In this document: piece after piece, positions 11,510 to 22,899 of the stretch
How the letters are laid out: every line of letters starts with the position of its first letter
How positions within the stretch are numbered: position 1 is the first letter of the stretch
Source of the DNA: Codonopsis lanceolata
Taxonomy: Eukaryota > Streptophyta > Magnoliopsida > Asterales > Campanulaceae
Direction of reading: 5' to 3'
NCBI GenBank assembly: GCA_013146195.2
Contig: CM028378.1
Location: forward strand, 79,473,808-79,537,807
DNA length: 64,000 bases
The notes under the pieces: model-generated
Seen by the model: the letters and a program-made list of their open reading frames with translations, nothing else
Database searches by the model: none
Told to the model about the DNA's origin: nothing
Made by a program: the position numbers and the translations under genes

Positions 11510-13145
11510 GAAAAGAGGACTGAAGCCATGTGTCAAGAGAGACTATCGAAGGAAATCCCACACCATTCTATCGTATGCCTTAGACATATCCAGTTTGAAG
11601 GCCACATTACCACCCCAACATTTGCGGCCTATCCTATGAATCAATTCCTACCCAAGAGTAATATTTTCTTGAATACTTCTCCCCTTGACAAAGCCCGATT
11701 GCTCCCAAGAGATGATATTTGGCAGAACGGTAACAAGACGTGAAGCAAAGATTTTGGAGACAATTTTACTTGTGAAGTTGCAGAGACTGATATGGCAAAG
11801 GTCTGATAAGCCCATCGGGTTGTCCACTTTAGGAATGAGAACTAGGGTAGTAGCCGATACGCCCCTCTACATCATCGAGCGAGCAAAGAACTTCTGAAAC
11901 GCATAAATAACATCCAGCTTGATGATATCCAAATAGCCCAAAAAGAAATGACCTGTAAAGCCATCAGGACCCGGAGCACTGTTGCGGTTAAGATCTTTGA
12001 TGGCCCTGCCAAATCTCTACTTCCATTGGCATATGCATTAAAAATCATTAGTATAAGAAGTCACCTTGGCCAGAACTTCCATAAATAGAGAACCATCAAT
12101 AGAATGAGACCTAGAAGAGAATAAATTGGAAAAATGAGAAACCGTGATCTCACCGATCTTGTGAGAGTCAGTGCACCAGATGCCATCTTCCAGCTTAAAC
12201 TTGATCATGTTAACTTGAGCATGTTCACGGAGGCTAGCATGAAAAAAGGAAGTATTTCGGTCCTCATCATGTAACCAATGTTGTCGAGCCTTTTGCTGAA
12301 TAAGCTCCGCATCCCAAGAAAGAAGTTGAGAGACCTCCTGCCTAACCAACTCCAGTTTTCTGGAAGTATCGAAGTCCCAAACCTACTGAAGATCAAGCTC
12401 GAGTCTCATCGCCTCATCTTGTTTCAAGGCTAATTTTCTTTGAACGTGTCCAAAGACCTGCCGGTTTCAAAGTTTTAAACCATGCCTAAGCAACTATAAA
12501 TTTTTATGAAAGACATCCAATCCCGATCCCATAACAGGTCTGTCCCATTGACTCTTGACAAAATCTTGGAAGTCAACATGGTTTAGCCACATCCCCTGAA
12601 AGCGAAACACACCCTTAGGCTTTTTGATGCAGGGAAGTTCCACTAGCAGGGGAGAATGATCCGATTGAATTCTGCTAAGATGAATGACTCTAAAAGACGA
12701 ATAAGTAGATTTATAATGCCGATTAACCATAATCTTATCCAAACACTGCCAGATGCGATGAGATCCATCCTGATTATTGCACCAATTGTACTAGCTGCTT
12801 TTAAAGCTAGCATCACAAAGCCCAGCCATATTCTAAAATACATTGAAATCATGAATACCAAGCCAATAATACCAGACGCCGGCCAACTTCTCATTGGATT
12901 GGGCAATCACGTTGAATTCTCCACCCATAATCCACAGCTTAGAATACTGATGCGAGATGTCAACCAAACTATCCCATAACTCCTTCTTGTCAACCCGATC
13001 ACATTTCGCATAAACACATGACACTAGAACACTAAAACTATCCCCCACCAAACGATACCTCAATAGGGCTATCCCAAAGAAGCCAAATATGCATATTACA
13101 CGGATTACACTGAAGACTATGCTAAAGATTAAACTTATTAGCTAA
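11510..13145 (-). pseudogene. L1-type LINE ORF2 fragment (endonuclease to reverse transcriptase)
   Basis: Read on the minus strand, pieces of a plant L1-like ORF2 appear in the correct order. The endonuclease comes first: VSCVYAKCDR, WIMGGEFNVI (normally GGDFN), then SDHSPLLVELP near 12650. Next is the linker QKARQHWLHDEDRNTSFFHA near 12250. The reverse transcriptase follows: NSAPGPDGFTGHFF near 11960, LVLIPKVDNP near 11850, SGFVKGRSIQENI near 11690 and KLDMSKAYDRMVW near 11550. Frameshifts and stops are frequent and the YADD box region is missing. Both ends are cut, the left one before the RT palm is complete. It is an old dead copy; the assignment is firm. Confidence 0.88.
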
Positions 13146-13149
13146 TTTC

Positions 13150-13440
13150 GCAACACCGTCCCCTCTTTGTTTAATTCACTGGGAGTGCCTCGTTCCGAAC
13201 CGGTCTGTGCTTCTGAAAAGTAGGCGAGTTTCAATACTTAGAGCGTGTGGAATATGCTCGGCCACAATTGTGGACTCAAAATATTTAAATAGAGTCGCCA
13301 TCTCTATTTTAGGATTAAATAGAGAAAACCCAAATATAGCAGAATATAAGGGTTCAGAGGCTAATTTACGAGTTGGGAAGGGGTTAGGCACCCAACTCGT
13401 CCTTTCGGTCTCAAAATATGTTTTTTTGACTAAATATATT
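13150..13440 (-). repeat. Tat-lineage LTR-end / primer-site-proximal fragment
   Basis: The minus strand contains TGGCGACTC (about 13292-13301), followed downstream by leader sequence reading ..FRSTDRFGTRHS. On the other side is the GGGAAGGGGTTAGGCACCC-like segment (about 13374-13392). This pair is a common landmark around the LTR/primer site of Tat-type gypsy elements in dicots. It suggests that an LTR of the minus-strand Tat element lies just to the right (about 13302-14336). This is inference; LTR ends were not found. Confidence 0.45.
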
Positions 13441-13466
13441 CTTTTATTAAATTTATTTTAAATAAA

Positions 13467-13468
<2 letters not shown>

Positions 13469-13528
<60 letters not shown>
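13469..13528. repeat. (TA)n microsatellite, about 30 repeats
   Basis: This is an uninterrupted run of TA dinucleotides, directly visible. Confidence 0.95.
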
Positions 13529-13530
<2 letters not shown>

Positions 13531-14336
13531 ATAGGAAAAATAAAGGAAAACTTGTAACAACTACATTTTAGAGTTGCAAATAGAGCATATGAAATTTAGT
13601 CTATAATAACTACTTTATTTTATAGGTATTTATAATGGGAAATTTACCCGCATAACGCCATATTTTATGATATTTTACTATTTTTAATAATATTATTATA
13701 AATAAATAATAATAATAACTTTGGGTACCTACCTCTTGAAGTGTGAGGGTTTATAACCCAGACCAACTTTGCTTAGGCAGGCTTTAGGTGCGTTTGCTCT
13801 GCCCTTCTGGGAGAGGGAGTCTTTTTTGTTTTGTTGGAATTTGGATAGTGTAACTGCTTGTTTTTGTTGCTTTTCACCTGGGAATCCGGGTGGCACAACT
13901 ATTTGTATTTGTGTGAAGTGTCTTGATGTTGGGTCTGAAATCAAGCAGCATAACTTCTTGTCTTGGCTTGATATCATGTCTGAAATCGGACAACGTAACT
14001 GCTTGCTTTTGGCTTTTTGGAGCCGGTCAATAGAGTGAGAACCTATTTGGTTAACTATGTTTATATTTTGTCGATGAGTATAAGTGTTTAGGAAGGATTT
14101 AGGAAGCTTAACAACACTCTTAGATTTATCTGGAAACCTTCTGCGTATAAATTCTCTCCGTTCTGAACTCTCTGAAAACACTGGGCATAGGCTTCTATTA
14201 ATTGGCCGACGAGACTTAACTGCGAAGGCAAGAAAATATATTTTAGGTTTGTGCTTTAATGTGCTATACCATGCACTGGAAGAGTTGTACCAAAGAAGGA
14301 AGCAGAAGACATATACAACGAAAATGGGCGCCCACT
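13529..14336. repeat. Probable Tat-element LTR/UTR sequence, no gene
   Basis: The stretch has AT-rich sequence, then a short internal duplication near 13935-14010 (GTCTGAAATC..AACTTCTTG and GTCTGAAATCGG..AACTGCTTG). The minus-strand ORF of 150 codons at 13729-14181 has no recognisable domain and biased composition. The position between a Tat primer-site-like motif and the 4.2 kb segment suggests LTR sequence, but TG..CA ends were not identified. Confidence 0.35.
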
Positions 14337-14949
14337 ACAACAACTTTGGGCACCACACCCAATGTTGTATAAGGCAGTGCCCCTTTTCATTTTCCTTCTT
14401 TTTGGACACTTTCCCCCCTTCTGCTCTTTGTTTTTTTTTTGTTTCTTCTTTTGACACTTTGAACCCCGTGAAAGTTAATGTTCGTTAGTCCTTTTTGACC
14501 GGATTTAACAATTTATAGAATGTTACTAATAGGGGTACGAAATTGAGCCCCTTTGAACCCCGTGAAAGTTAACAATTTATAGAATGTTACTTTGAACCCC
14601 GTGAAAGTTAATGTTCGTTAGTCCTTTTTGACCGGATTTAACAATTTATAGAATGTTACTAATAGGGGTACGAAATTGAGGTGTCTTTAGAGCCCCTCAA
14701 CGATGGAGTTTATGGGTAAACCTAAATTTACTAATAAACGAACATCGTTGATATAAAATGGACTCCCTAATTTCGAGGAAATCATAACTAGGAAGAAATT
14801 AAAAATAACAGTTTATGATGCAACACATTATGATCTCATGCTTTTATGCTGTGATGGTCGGACCTACCGCAGTAGGCTGCCTACATATCCCTTTTGGGAA
14901 TTAGACCGAACATAGTTTGGCTCAAGCCGAACAAAGTAAGTGTTGATCT

Positions 14950-15337
14950 TTTCCAATGACCCGTGGTTTGCACCCCTTGTGGAAAGGATTAAAACAATAA
15001 CCGATAGAACAGACACGACATGGCAATGACCATTTCCAATGACTTGGGGTTCGCTCCCCTTGGGGAAAGGATTAAAATAGTAACCAATAATACAAGCAAT
15101 AATATGAAGATCATTCCCAATGACTCTGGGTTCGCATCCTTTGTGGGAAGGATCAAAATAACAACCAATGGAATAAGCATGGCATGACGACCATTCCAAA
15201 TGACCTAGGGCTCGCACCCCTTGTGCGAAGGACCCAAAACATTAACATGATACGACGATTATTCCCAATGACCCGGGGTACGAACCCCTTGTGGAAAGCA
15301 TCAAAATAGTAATCCATGATATACGCATGGCATAAAA
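14950..15337 (-). repeat. Tandem array, five units of about 70-83 bp (copy 2)
   Basis: It has the same five units as 7608-7995, in the same order and with a few substitutions (for example GACTCTGGGTT in unit 3). Conservation of unit order shows that the array formed before the 4.2 kb segment was duplicated. Confidence 0.8.
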
Positions 15338-15729
15338 TGCATGTGACAGATAAAGTAAAATGCAGATACTCTGTTTTTTGCTTGCAGGGGGGCATTATGA
15401 TGAGGGTATCATTGAGCTGCTGGATATTGGATGACCGCTTGTTAACTTTGTTGAAGATCATTACTTTCGTTAAGTCTATGTTAAGTCTCAAGGGGCCAAT
15501 TTACAATTTTTGCAACCCTGGGGATTTAGTTTGTGGAACTAAATTTTGGAGGGAAGGAAAGGAAACTTCCCTTCCTTATCACTTCATGTTTCGGGAAGAA
15601 AGTAGAAACATCACAAAAAACAGATTCGTTTCTCTCCCTTCACCATTGTTTCCAACAATTTTTCCATTTCTTCATTTTCTTCAATTTTTTTCAACTTTCT
15701 CACTTAAATTAATTTGTGTGGTTCATAAA

Positions 15730-18500
15730 ATGGCTTCTTCTTCACGATCTAGGTAGGGAAAAGCCCATCTTCATCCATAATCGGGCCAAAGGTCAAGGAG
15801 GCGAGAATATAGGATCGGTGGATCAGGTCCTCGAGTTATGGGTGGAGGCCTTGAGAGGAGTAGGTCAACATGGGCTCAATAGTCTTCTTTTCAAATTTTT
15901 ATAATTTGCATTTTATTAATGCAATGTATTTATTCTACGATGCATAAATGTTATCTATAATTTGTTATTTAGTGATGCGTAAAAAAGAGAAAATGTACCA
16001 TTTACTACAATAAAGACACATTGTACTTAAAATGATTTTTTTAGGGGATACATTTCTGGATATTTTATTTGGTTGTCATTGCTTGCGGAGAAAACCTTCG
16101 CAGCAGCCTCGTTTCCGTCTTCACTTCGTGCCAGGCGTCCGTGAATGCTAGTTAACTAGGTTCTTGAAATCAAACAAATGCATGTGGCCATATAGGAGCG
16201 AAGTCCGTGAACACTGGAAGTCGTCGAGACAAAATATCGATATCAAGGCGGTTTTTGGAAAAAAATGGGAGCAGCCTAGGGTAGAAATGGGCGCTGGCCT
16301 AGGAAATTATGGACGCACCGCCCAAAATGGTAGGTGGGGGCGCCCATTTTTTCATTTATGGACTTTTCTGTTGGCTACTGTTGATGCAATGTTTGTGTAT
16401 TTTGCTGCTTGCCTGCGGTTTTTACTATAAAAAGGAGGTTTGATATTCAATGTTTGATCACACCTACTTCTATGCAGAAGCACGCCTTCCTCTTTTAATA
16501 TATTTAGCTCGATTGTTTTTGTCTTTTCTACCAGATATATTCGTAGATTTGTTGTGTCCAGGAGTTGTCCCTCTTTTGGCCTTTTTTCCAGTTATTTTTT
16601 CAGAACCAGATATCGAAACTATTTTGTTTATTTTATTCCTTGTAACCGCTAAAATGGGAGATCCTATCAACACTTTTTAAAATGCTGAGCTATACCAAAA
16701 CTCCCTCAACCATTGGGTACTATCTTTGAACGAGGAGGAGAAGGAAGGATTTGACCATGTTAATGGCATTCATTGTGCTCTCGCATGGCGAGGGCTTCAC
16801 GTGAAATGGGACATGCTAAGGGCTATATCTAGATTCTAGTATGTCCCCTATCATTTGTTCAATTTTTCTCTAAACGAAATGTGCCCAACGTTTGAGGAGT
16901 TATGTGCCATGGTTGGCATGCCAACCACTGTACCAATTGTTGTGTCGTCCATATAGCCAACTGCTTTCATAGCCATTAGAGAGCTATTTGGTTCCATCTA
17001 GGAGGGGACCCCTGGTTTCTTTAATGGAACCCATTTTGATTTGACCATTCTACCGGCCCTTTATTTTGACTACAAAGATGAGCCCGTCTATTCCAAACAG
17101 AGGTTTGCATCAATTTTTCTATGTATGCTTGGGCAGTATTTCTTGGTGAACCACGTGGGGACTACTAATGCTCGGGTGATCGATCTGGTGTTACAAGCCC
17201 GGAACCGACGGGTAAATCTTATTCCCATTATTTTGGCCAAAACGTTACATGGCTTGGATGCTTAATCCATGGGGGAGGAAGTATTTCCATCTCGAAGCCC
17301 CATGCTACTACATATGTGGTTGGAAGAACACTTCAACCGTACCATGTCTCATGTTCTGGTAAGGGGGACGTACGCACCCGCTATTTATGGGGCCCAGGGA
17401 AATTACCAAAATTACCTCTTGACTAAAAAGGAATTGGGTCGATCATTTTGTGCACGTTTCTTCTCTAGACATTGTGTTGGTTATCAGCCATTGGAGAATC
17501 AGAGACTTCTATTTGTTCGCCGGAGCTTATGCTCAAGTTGTACTAGCTAGTCTTCATCGGACCACTTTCTATCTGTCATACCAGATTCTTCGTCAATTTG
17601 GTAGGGAGTAGATTATACCCAATGAGAACCACCCATTGATGGAGATGGTGGTCTTAGAGGGGATCGTTGGTTTGAATATCCGACAAATGTAGAGAAATGA
17701 TCATCCCTTGTGTGCCACAACCAATATCTTCTTAGAGAATATGGTTCTGTCCCATGCTTATCTAACATGGATACTTCTAGCCACCAAGGACCATTACAGG
17801 GCTATCTGATGTACTCTCAGGGAAATTTTGGGAAAGCGTGTCACTAGTGGTATAGATGCTCGGCTCATGGAGATTGGTTAAGACTTGGAGAGTTCTGGCT
17901 TAGTAGTTCCCCCAGCCTTACAACATGAGTTTCAGCGAGTGTGTGGCCTTGTAGCACAGATGCAAAATGTCCCTAATCAAGCGGGGCCCAGTAATGTTCC
18001 TTCCCGATTGAGCAATGTAAGGAGGCGGAGCAATGCATGGCAAAACGATATTGTAGGCCCAAGTAATCCGGGAAGAAGAAATAATGCTCAGTGTGGGGAT
18101 GTTATTGGCCCAAGTAATATTGTCATAATGGATAATGGTGAAGCTAATGATGACGAGAGTTCAGAAGGCTCTTATCCTGATGACGTTGGGGTATCTAATG
18201 CACCTCAGAGGAGTGTGTGGGATAGGCTAGGACATTGGATACATTAGAGAGGATGGTTGTTGGAGTAGGAGGGTTAATGACCCTTCCTGATGCTTTTCAG
18301 CGTTTGGGAGGCATCTTTGGGGTGGTTAATGACCACCTCAATGTCCTAGACGCTTATTCCTTTGTTGCACTTTATGGACCTTCGGAATATTATTCTTTTG
18401 TTTCTTTTAAATATGTATTAGCTCTGTAGTGGTTTTTCATTTGTTGGGCAAGAATGAAATGTAACCTTTCTTTTGTAATATAATGAATCTTCCTCGTACT
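15730..18500 (+). pseudogene. Antisense ORF of Tat-type element, DUF7745-like (copy 2, decayed)
   Basis: This is the counterpart of 8388-11160. It has an ATG at 15730 (MASSSRSR then stop), an ATG at 16450, and reading pieces at 17041-17265, 17269-17550 and 17885-18247. The same stops interrupt both copies (after TLHGLDA and after RSLCSSCTS), so the ORF was already dead, or these are features of the family, before duplication. Transcription, if any, would run toward the convergent pol. Function is unknown and the domain call is as for copy 1. Confidence 0.5.
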
Positions 18501-18876
18501 TTCGTACATGTTTGACCGCAACCAAAGGCTGCATACATTCCTAAGTGTTGAGGCTCAGGTTGACGTAGTTGTTCCCTTTAGGGAAGACTTTTGTTGAAGA
18601 CTTGTCCCCTGTTGAAAGCTGTAGACTATTTACTATAGGCCATATGCCGGAGACTGTTCTTCTCTTCTTCTCTTGAATTTGCTTTTGTAATTTGCTTTTG
18701 TCGCGCTCTACCTTTTGCCTAGGCCGAATGTTTGGGGTTTTCAACCTAGTGAGCCCTTATCTCTCCTTTTATATTCTTTTTTAATTCTCTAACTTTTGCC
18801 TACACCTCCCTTTCAGGTTTTCAATCTAGGAGCTGTAGAGAGAAACAATAACTTAGTCATTTAGGCACATCTTGGC

Positions 18877-21800
18877 CTATGCATAATACCGCTTGAGGTT
18901 GTCCATGTTGAAGGGCTAAACCATATCTTCACCCTCTTGATTAGTAAGGAAAATGGTGCCTCCTGACTGTATCTGTTTCATAATGTACGGTCCCATCCAT
19001 GGAGACTTCCATTTTCCCCTATTATCCATATAACTAAGGGGCTTTTCATGGAGTACCAAATCTCCTACTTGCATACTACCATCTTTGACCTATTTGTTGA
19101 AAGCTCGTGCTATTCGCTTTTTGTATGCTCGAGTGTGCTCTAAGGCCAGTAATCTTCGTTCATCTAAAAGGGCTAACTCATCATAGCACTGTTTGATCCA
19201 GTCAACCTCGGCCATATCTGCTTCCATAATTACTCTGAATGGTGGGACCTCAATTTCAATGGGTAATATTGCTTCCATGCCATAGGCTAAAGAATAGGAC
19301 GTAGCCCTTGTAGGTGTGCAAACTAACGTGCGATAGCCCTAGAGTGCTAATGGGAATTTTTTAGGCTTGTCTCTTCCTGTTTCGGCCATGTTTCTGATAA
19401 TGTTTTCTAATGTGGTTGATATGAGGATGACTTATGTCATTGCACTTTGAATTCATCGATTAGTCGGTTTACTTCTCCGTCGAAGTGTGTACCATTATCA
19501 TAGATTATTTCAAAAGGCACTCCGTAACGATATATGATATTGGTCTTGATAAACTCGGATACTTTCTTGGCATTCAACACTTTGTGGGAAGCAACTTCTA
19601 TCCATTTTGTAAAGTAGTCGACAGCTACTAGGACATACTCATTACCGTTCGATTCTTTTAGGTGAACCTGATCTATGATGTAAATTCTCCATATATGTTG
19701 AGAAGGTCCAGGAGTTGTGGAGTTGTATAGTACATCCGGTGAAACGTGTTGTAGATTGGCGAAGCACTGACATTTGTCACAGTGACACACCCACTGAATA
19801 AAATCAGTTTCTAGCATACTCCAATAGTACCCTTGTCGAATTGCTTTCTTTGAAAGCATATTCCCATTCATGTGTAGCCCACAAGTACCACCATGTAGTT
19901 AGTTCATGACTCGTTCTGCCTTGGTCTAATTTATGCATAGCAGATTCAATCCTTGGTGATGCCTTTTATACAGGTTACCTCTGCTGATTACAAATTTTGA
20001 TGCCCATCTTCGTAGAGAGACCTTTCCATTTTTGTCTAAATTCGTTGGATCTTCTCCTTTCTTAATGAAGATTCTAGATGTCTAAGTACTAGGGCTCTTT
20101 TTCTTTGTTGAGAGATGCTTTAATTATGAAGCAGTAGGCATGAGTTATTTTCTTCCCGACCACAACCGGTTGAATGTTGATCTCAGCTGGAACTTTGACG
20201 AACGAAGCTAATGTTGCTAAAGCATCAGTAAATTGATTTCTATCTCGCGGAAAGTAATGGAACGAGATATTATCAAACTCTTTTGCTAAAGCTATCAATT
20301 TGGCATGATATAACTGTTGCCGATGATCTTGTGTTTTTCATTTCCCCATGATATGATTTATAATCAAGGAAGAATCCCCAAACACTTCTAATTCATTTGC
20401 TCCACTTTAAAGAGCTTCTTCTAGGCCAACAATGCAAGCTTTGTACTCGATAGTGTTGTTTGAACATTCATACTCCAATCTTATGGCCAAAGAAGTATGA
20501 GAATATGCTAGATCAATTAGCAGTTTTCCTATGCTGAAACCTCGTTTGTTTGCAGCCCCATCAAAGAACATTTTCCATTTGGTGTCATGATTTGAAATTT
20601 TAAGGACACCTTCATCTAGGAAACATGGTTCTTTAGCATCTTCTGTTTCTAATCGTAAATCAGCTACATGATCTGTGATCACACTCCCTTTGATAGATTT
20701 GCGTGTGACGTATGTGATGTCAAACTCATTGAGTAAGAATGACCATTTAGTGAACCGATTAGAGAGTGATGGTTTTTGGAAGATGTATTTAATTTGGTCC
20801 ATTCTGGAGATTACTTTGATTGGCCGAGCTTGCAGGTATGTATTGAGTCCCTATGTTTGCCATACGAGACCAGTACATCTTTTCTCCAAGGTTGGGTAAT
20901 TGAGTTCAATGCCAAGTAACTTTCTGCTTGTGAAATAAATGGCATTTTCAGCGTAGGAATCTTCCTTTTCTTGTGCAAGCATAGCCCTAAATGCATTGTT
21001 TGTGATAGTTAGGTATAGCAGGAGAGGTTTGTCAATATGTGGAGGAGCTAGCACTAGCGGGCTAACAACATATTCCTTGACTTTTTCAAAAGCAAGCTGG
21101 CATTCTTCATCTCATACCCTATCAATGTCCTTTTTCAAAAGTTTGAACAGTGGCTCACACATAGATGTCTGTTGTCTGATGAAGTGACTGATATATTATA
21201 GTCGACCCATGAAACCCTTAACCTTTGTTGGAGTCCTTGGATGCTGCATGTCTATGATAGTTTTCACTTTAGGAGGATCTATCTCAATTCCTTGCTTGGT
21301 TACCCTAAACCCTAAGACTTTTCCTTTCGTGACCCCGAATGTTCACTTTGATGGGTTGAGCTTCATTTGATGTTTCCTTAACATTCTGAAGATTTTTCCA
21401 GGGTCTTTGAGGTGGGCTCCATTTGTATCGCTAGAATGAACAGTCATGTTATCAACATACACCTCGGCTTCTTAATGTATCATGTCGTGGAAGAGAGTAG
21501 TGGCAACTCTTTGGTATGTAGCCCCAGCATTCTTTAACCCAAATGGCATAACATTGTAACAATATGTCCCCCAGGAAGTGATGAATGATGTTTTTTCCTG
21601 GTCTTTTGTTGCCATTTTGATTTAGTCATAACCCATCATACCGTCTACAAAGGATGTTAGTTTGTGAGAAGCCATATCGTCTACCACAATATCAATGTTG
21701 GGTAGAGAGAAGTCGCCTTTTGGAGATGCTTTGTTGATGTCACGAAAGTCCACGCAGATCCGAACCTTTCCATTAGGTTTCGATACTGTCAGTATATTTT

Positions 21801-22130
21801 ATAGCCAGGTCGGGTATTCAACCACCCGAATAAACTTGACGTGTAGTTGCTTTATGATTTTTTCTTTCACTTTTAGTGACCATTCTGGCTCAGTTCTGCG
21901 GAGCTTCTGCTTAACTGGTTTAGCATCTGAGTATGTAGGAATCTGATGTTCTACAATCGCTGGATCCAACCCAGGCATGTCTTCGCAGACCATGTGAAGA
22001 CATCTGAAAACTCTTTGAGTAGACTGATCAATGCTGCTCTTTCTCACTGACCCCTATAGATAACTGTCGATCTTGACCTCTTTGATCTCACTCTTTAGCC
22101 CCAGAACGATAGTGGACAAGTCTTCATTTA
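18877..22130 (-). pseudogene. Ty3/gypsy Tat-lineage pol (RT, RNase H, extra RNase H, integrase), decayed
   Basis: Minus-strand domains are in gypsy order. RT: GLDPAIVEHQIP, VKQKLRR, DFRDINKASPK, YNVMPFGLKNAGATYQR, and an active-site box reading YVDN instead of YVDD near 21460. RNase H: LYLTITNNAFRAMLAQ. A second RNase H, the hallmark of the Tat lineage: KMFFDGAANKRGFSIG near 20570, NTIEYKACIVGLEEAL, SFHYFPRDRNQFTDALATLA. Integrase: a zinc-finger part (CHCDKCQ near 19780) and a core with AVDYFTKWIEVA and YGVPFEIIYDNG, in which the usual first catalytic Asp is Tyr (WRIYIID). The C-terminus ends ..NMDNLKRYYA with a stop at 18877-18879. There are more than ten stops. The 5' part is cut by the CACTA end at 22371. 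Confidence 0.88.
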
Positions 22131-22370
22131 ATTCAATATTGTTTGGTTATATTATGTTTTCATTTAATTTAGTTAATTTGTTTTTTAACGCAAGTGCAAC
22201 CAAGGAATACGCAAAGACATCGAGATTTTCCTTATTAATCAGGGTTTCATGATTGGCTATTTTATTGAGGTCCTAGGAATGAAGGTCCTCAATTTGATAG
22301 GTGACTAGTCCGAGGAAAAGAGGGAAATATGGGGAAGGGTGTATCTGAAGCGATCCACGAAGTCTGCCGT

Positions 22371-22890
22371 CACTACAACAAGAAAGGCCTTTACCAATGT
22401 TTTTCAAACGTTGTAATAGAGCTTTTACAACGTTTTCTAAAACGTTGTGTTAGGCAACGTTGTAATAGGCCCTGTTTTTTTACAATGTTTTGGTAAACGT
22501 TGCACAAAAACGTTGTGCTATGTCCTACCTCAACAACGTTTTATTACTTAAATTCTATTACACAACATTTCCGAAACGTTGTGAAAAAGAAATGACAACA
22601 TTTCTAAAACGTTGAAATTAGTTTACCACAAAGTTTTTCATTAAAACAAAATTTATTTGAAAACGTTGTAAAAGGTTTATTACAATGTTTGAAAAACGTT
22701 GCAAAAAGTCTATTACAACGTTTAAAAAACGTTTCAAAAAATCTATTACAACGTTTAAAAAATGTTGCAAAAAGTCTATTACAACGTTTAAATAACGTTG
22801 TAAAATTTATTTTTCAAAAAATAAATTAAATAGCAAATTTGTTCCAATTTTGAAAACCGCCCCCCCACCTAGCACAAACAGAATGCAAAC
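22371..22890 (+). repeat. CACTA element 1 terminal and subterminal repeat region
   Basis: The terminal motif is followed by about a dozen copies, in both orientations, of ACAACGTTT / AAACGTTGC separated by TCTATT spacers. Subterminal repeat arrays of this type bind the element's TNPA-type protein in CACTA transposons. The whole block aligns with 33129-33750, including the closing CCCCCCCACCTAGCACAAA. Confidence 0.85.
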
Positions 22891-22899
22891 TATGCAAAC

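Larger units (their letters stand above)
14337..18540 (-). repeat. 4.2 kb Tat-type retroelement segment, copy 2
   Basis: This is the second copy of 6996-11201. The 93-residue reading piece at 17269-17550 is identical in translation to 9927-10208, and the 74-residue piece at 17041-17265 differs at four positions, so the copies separated recently. Unlike copy 1 it continues at 18541 into sequence that leads to a Tat-lineage pol on the minus strand. This shows that the block is the 3' part (between pol and 3' LTR) of such an element. Confidence 0.78.

Noticed and set aside
13729..14181. 150-codon minus-strand ORF
   Set aside because: No domain or motif, biased composition, and location in probable LTR/UTR sequence of a Tat element.
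14331..14350. CACTACAACAACTTT as another CACTA left end
   Set aside because: It looks like a CACTA end but has no subterminal repeats, and copy 1 at 6996 has a different base context before ACAACTTTGGG.
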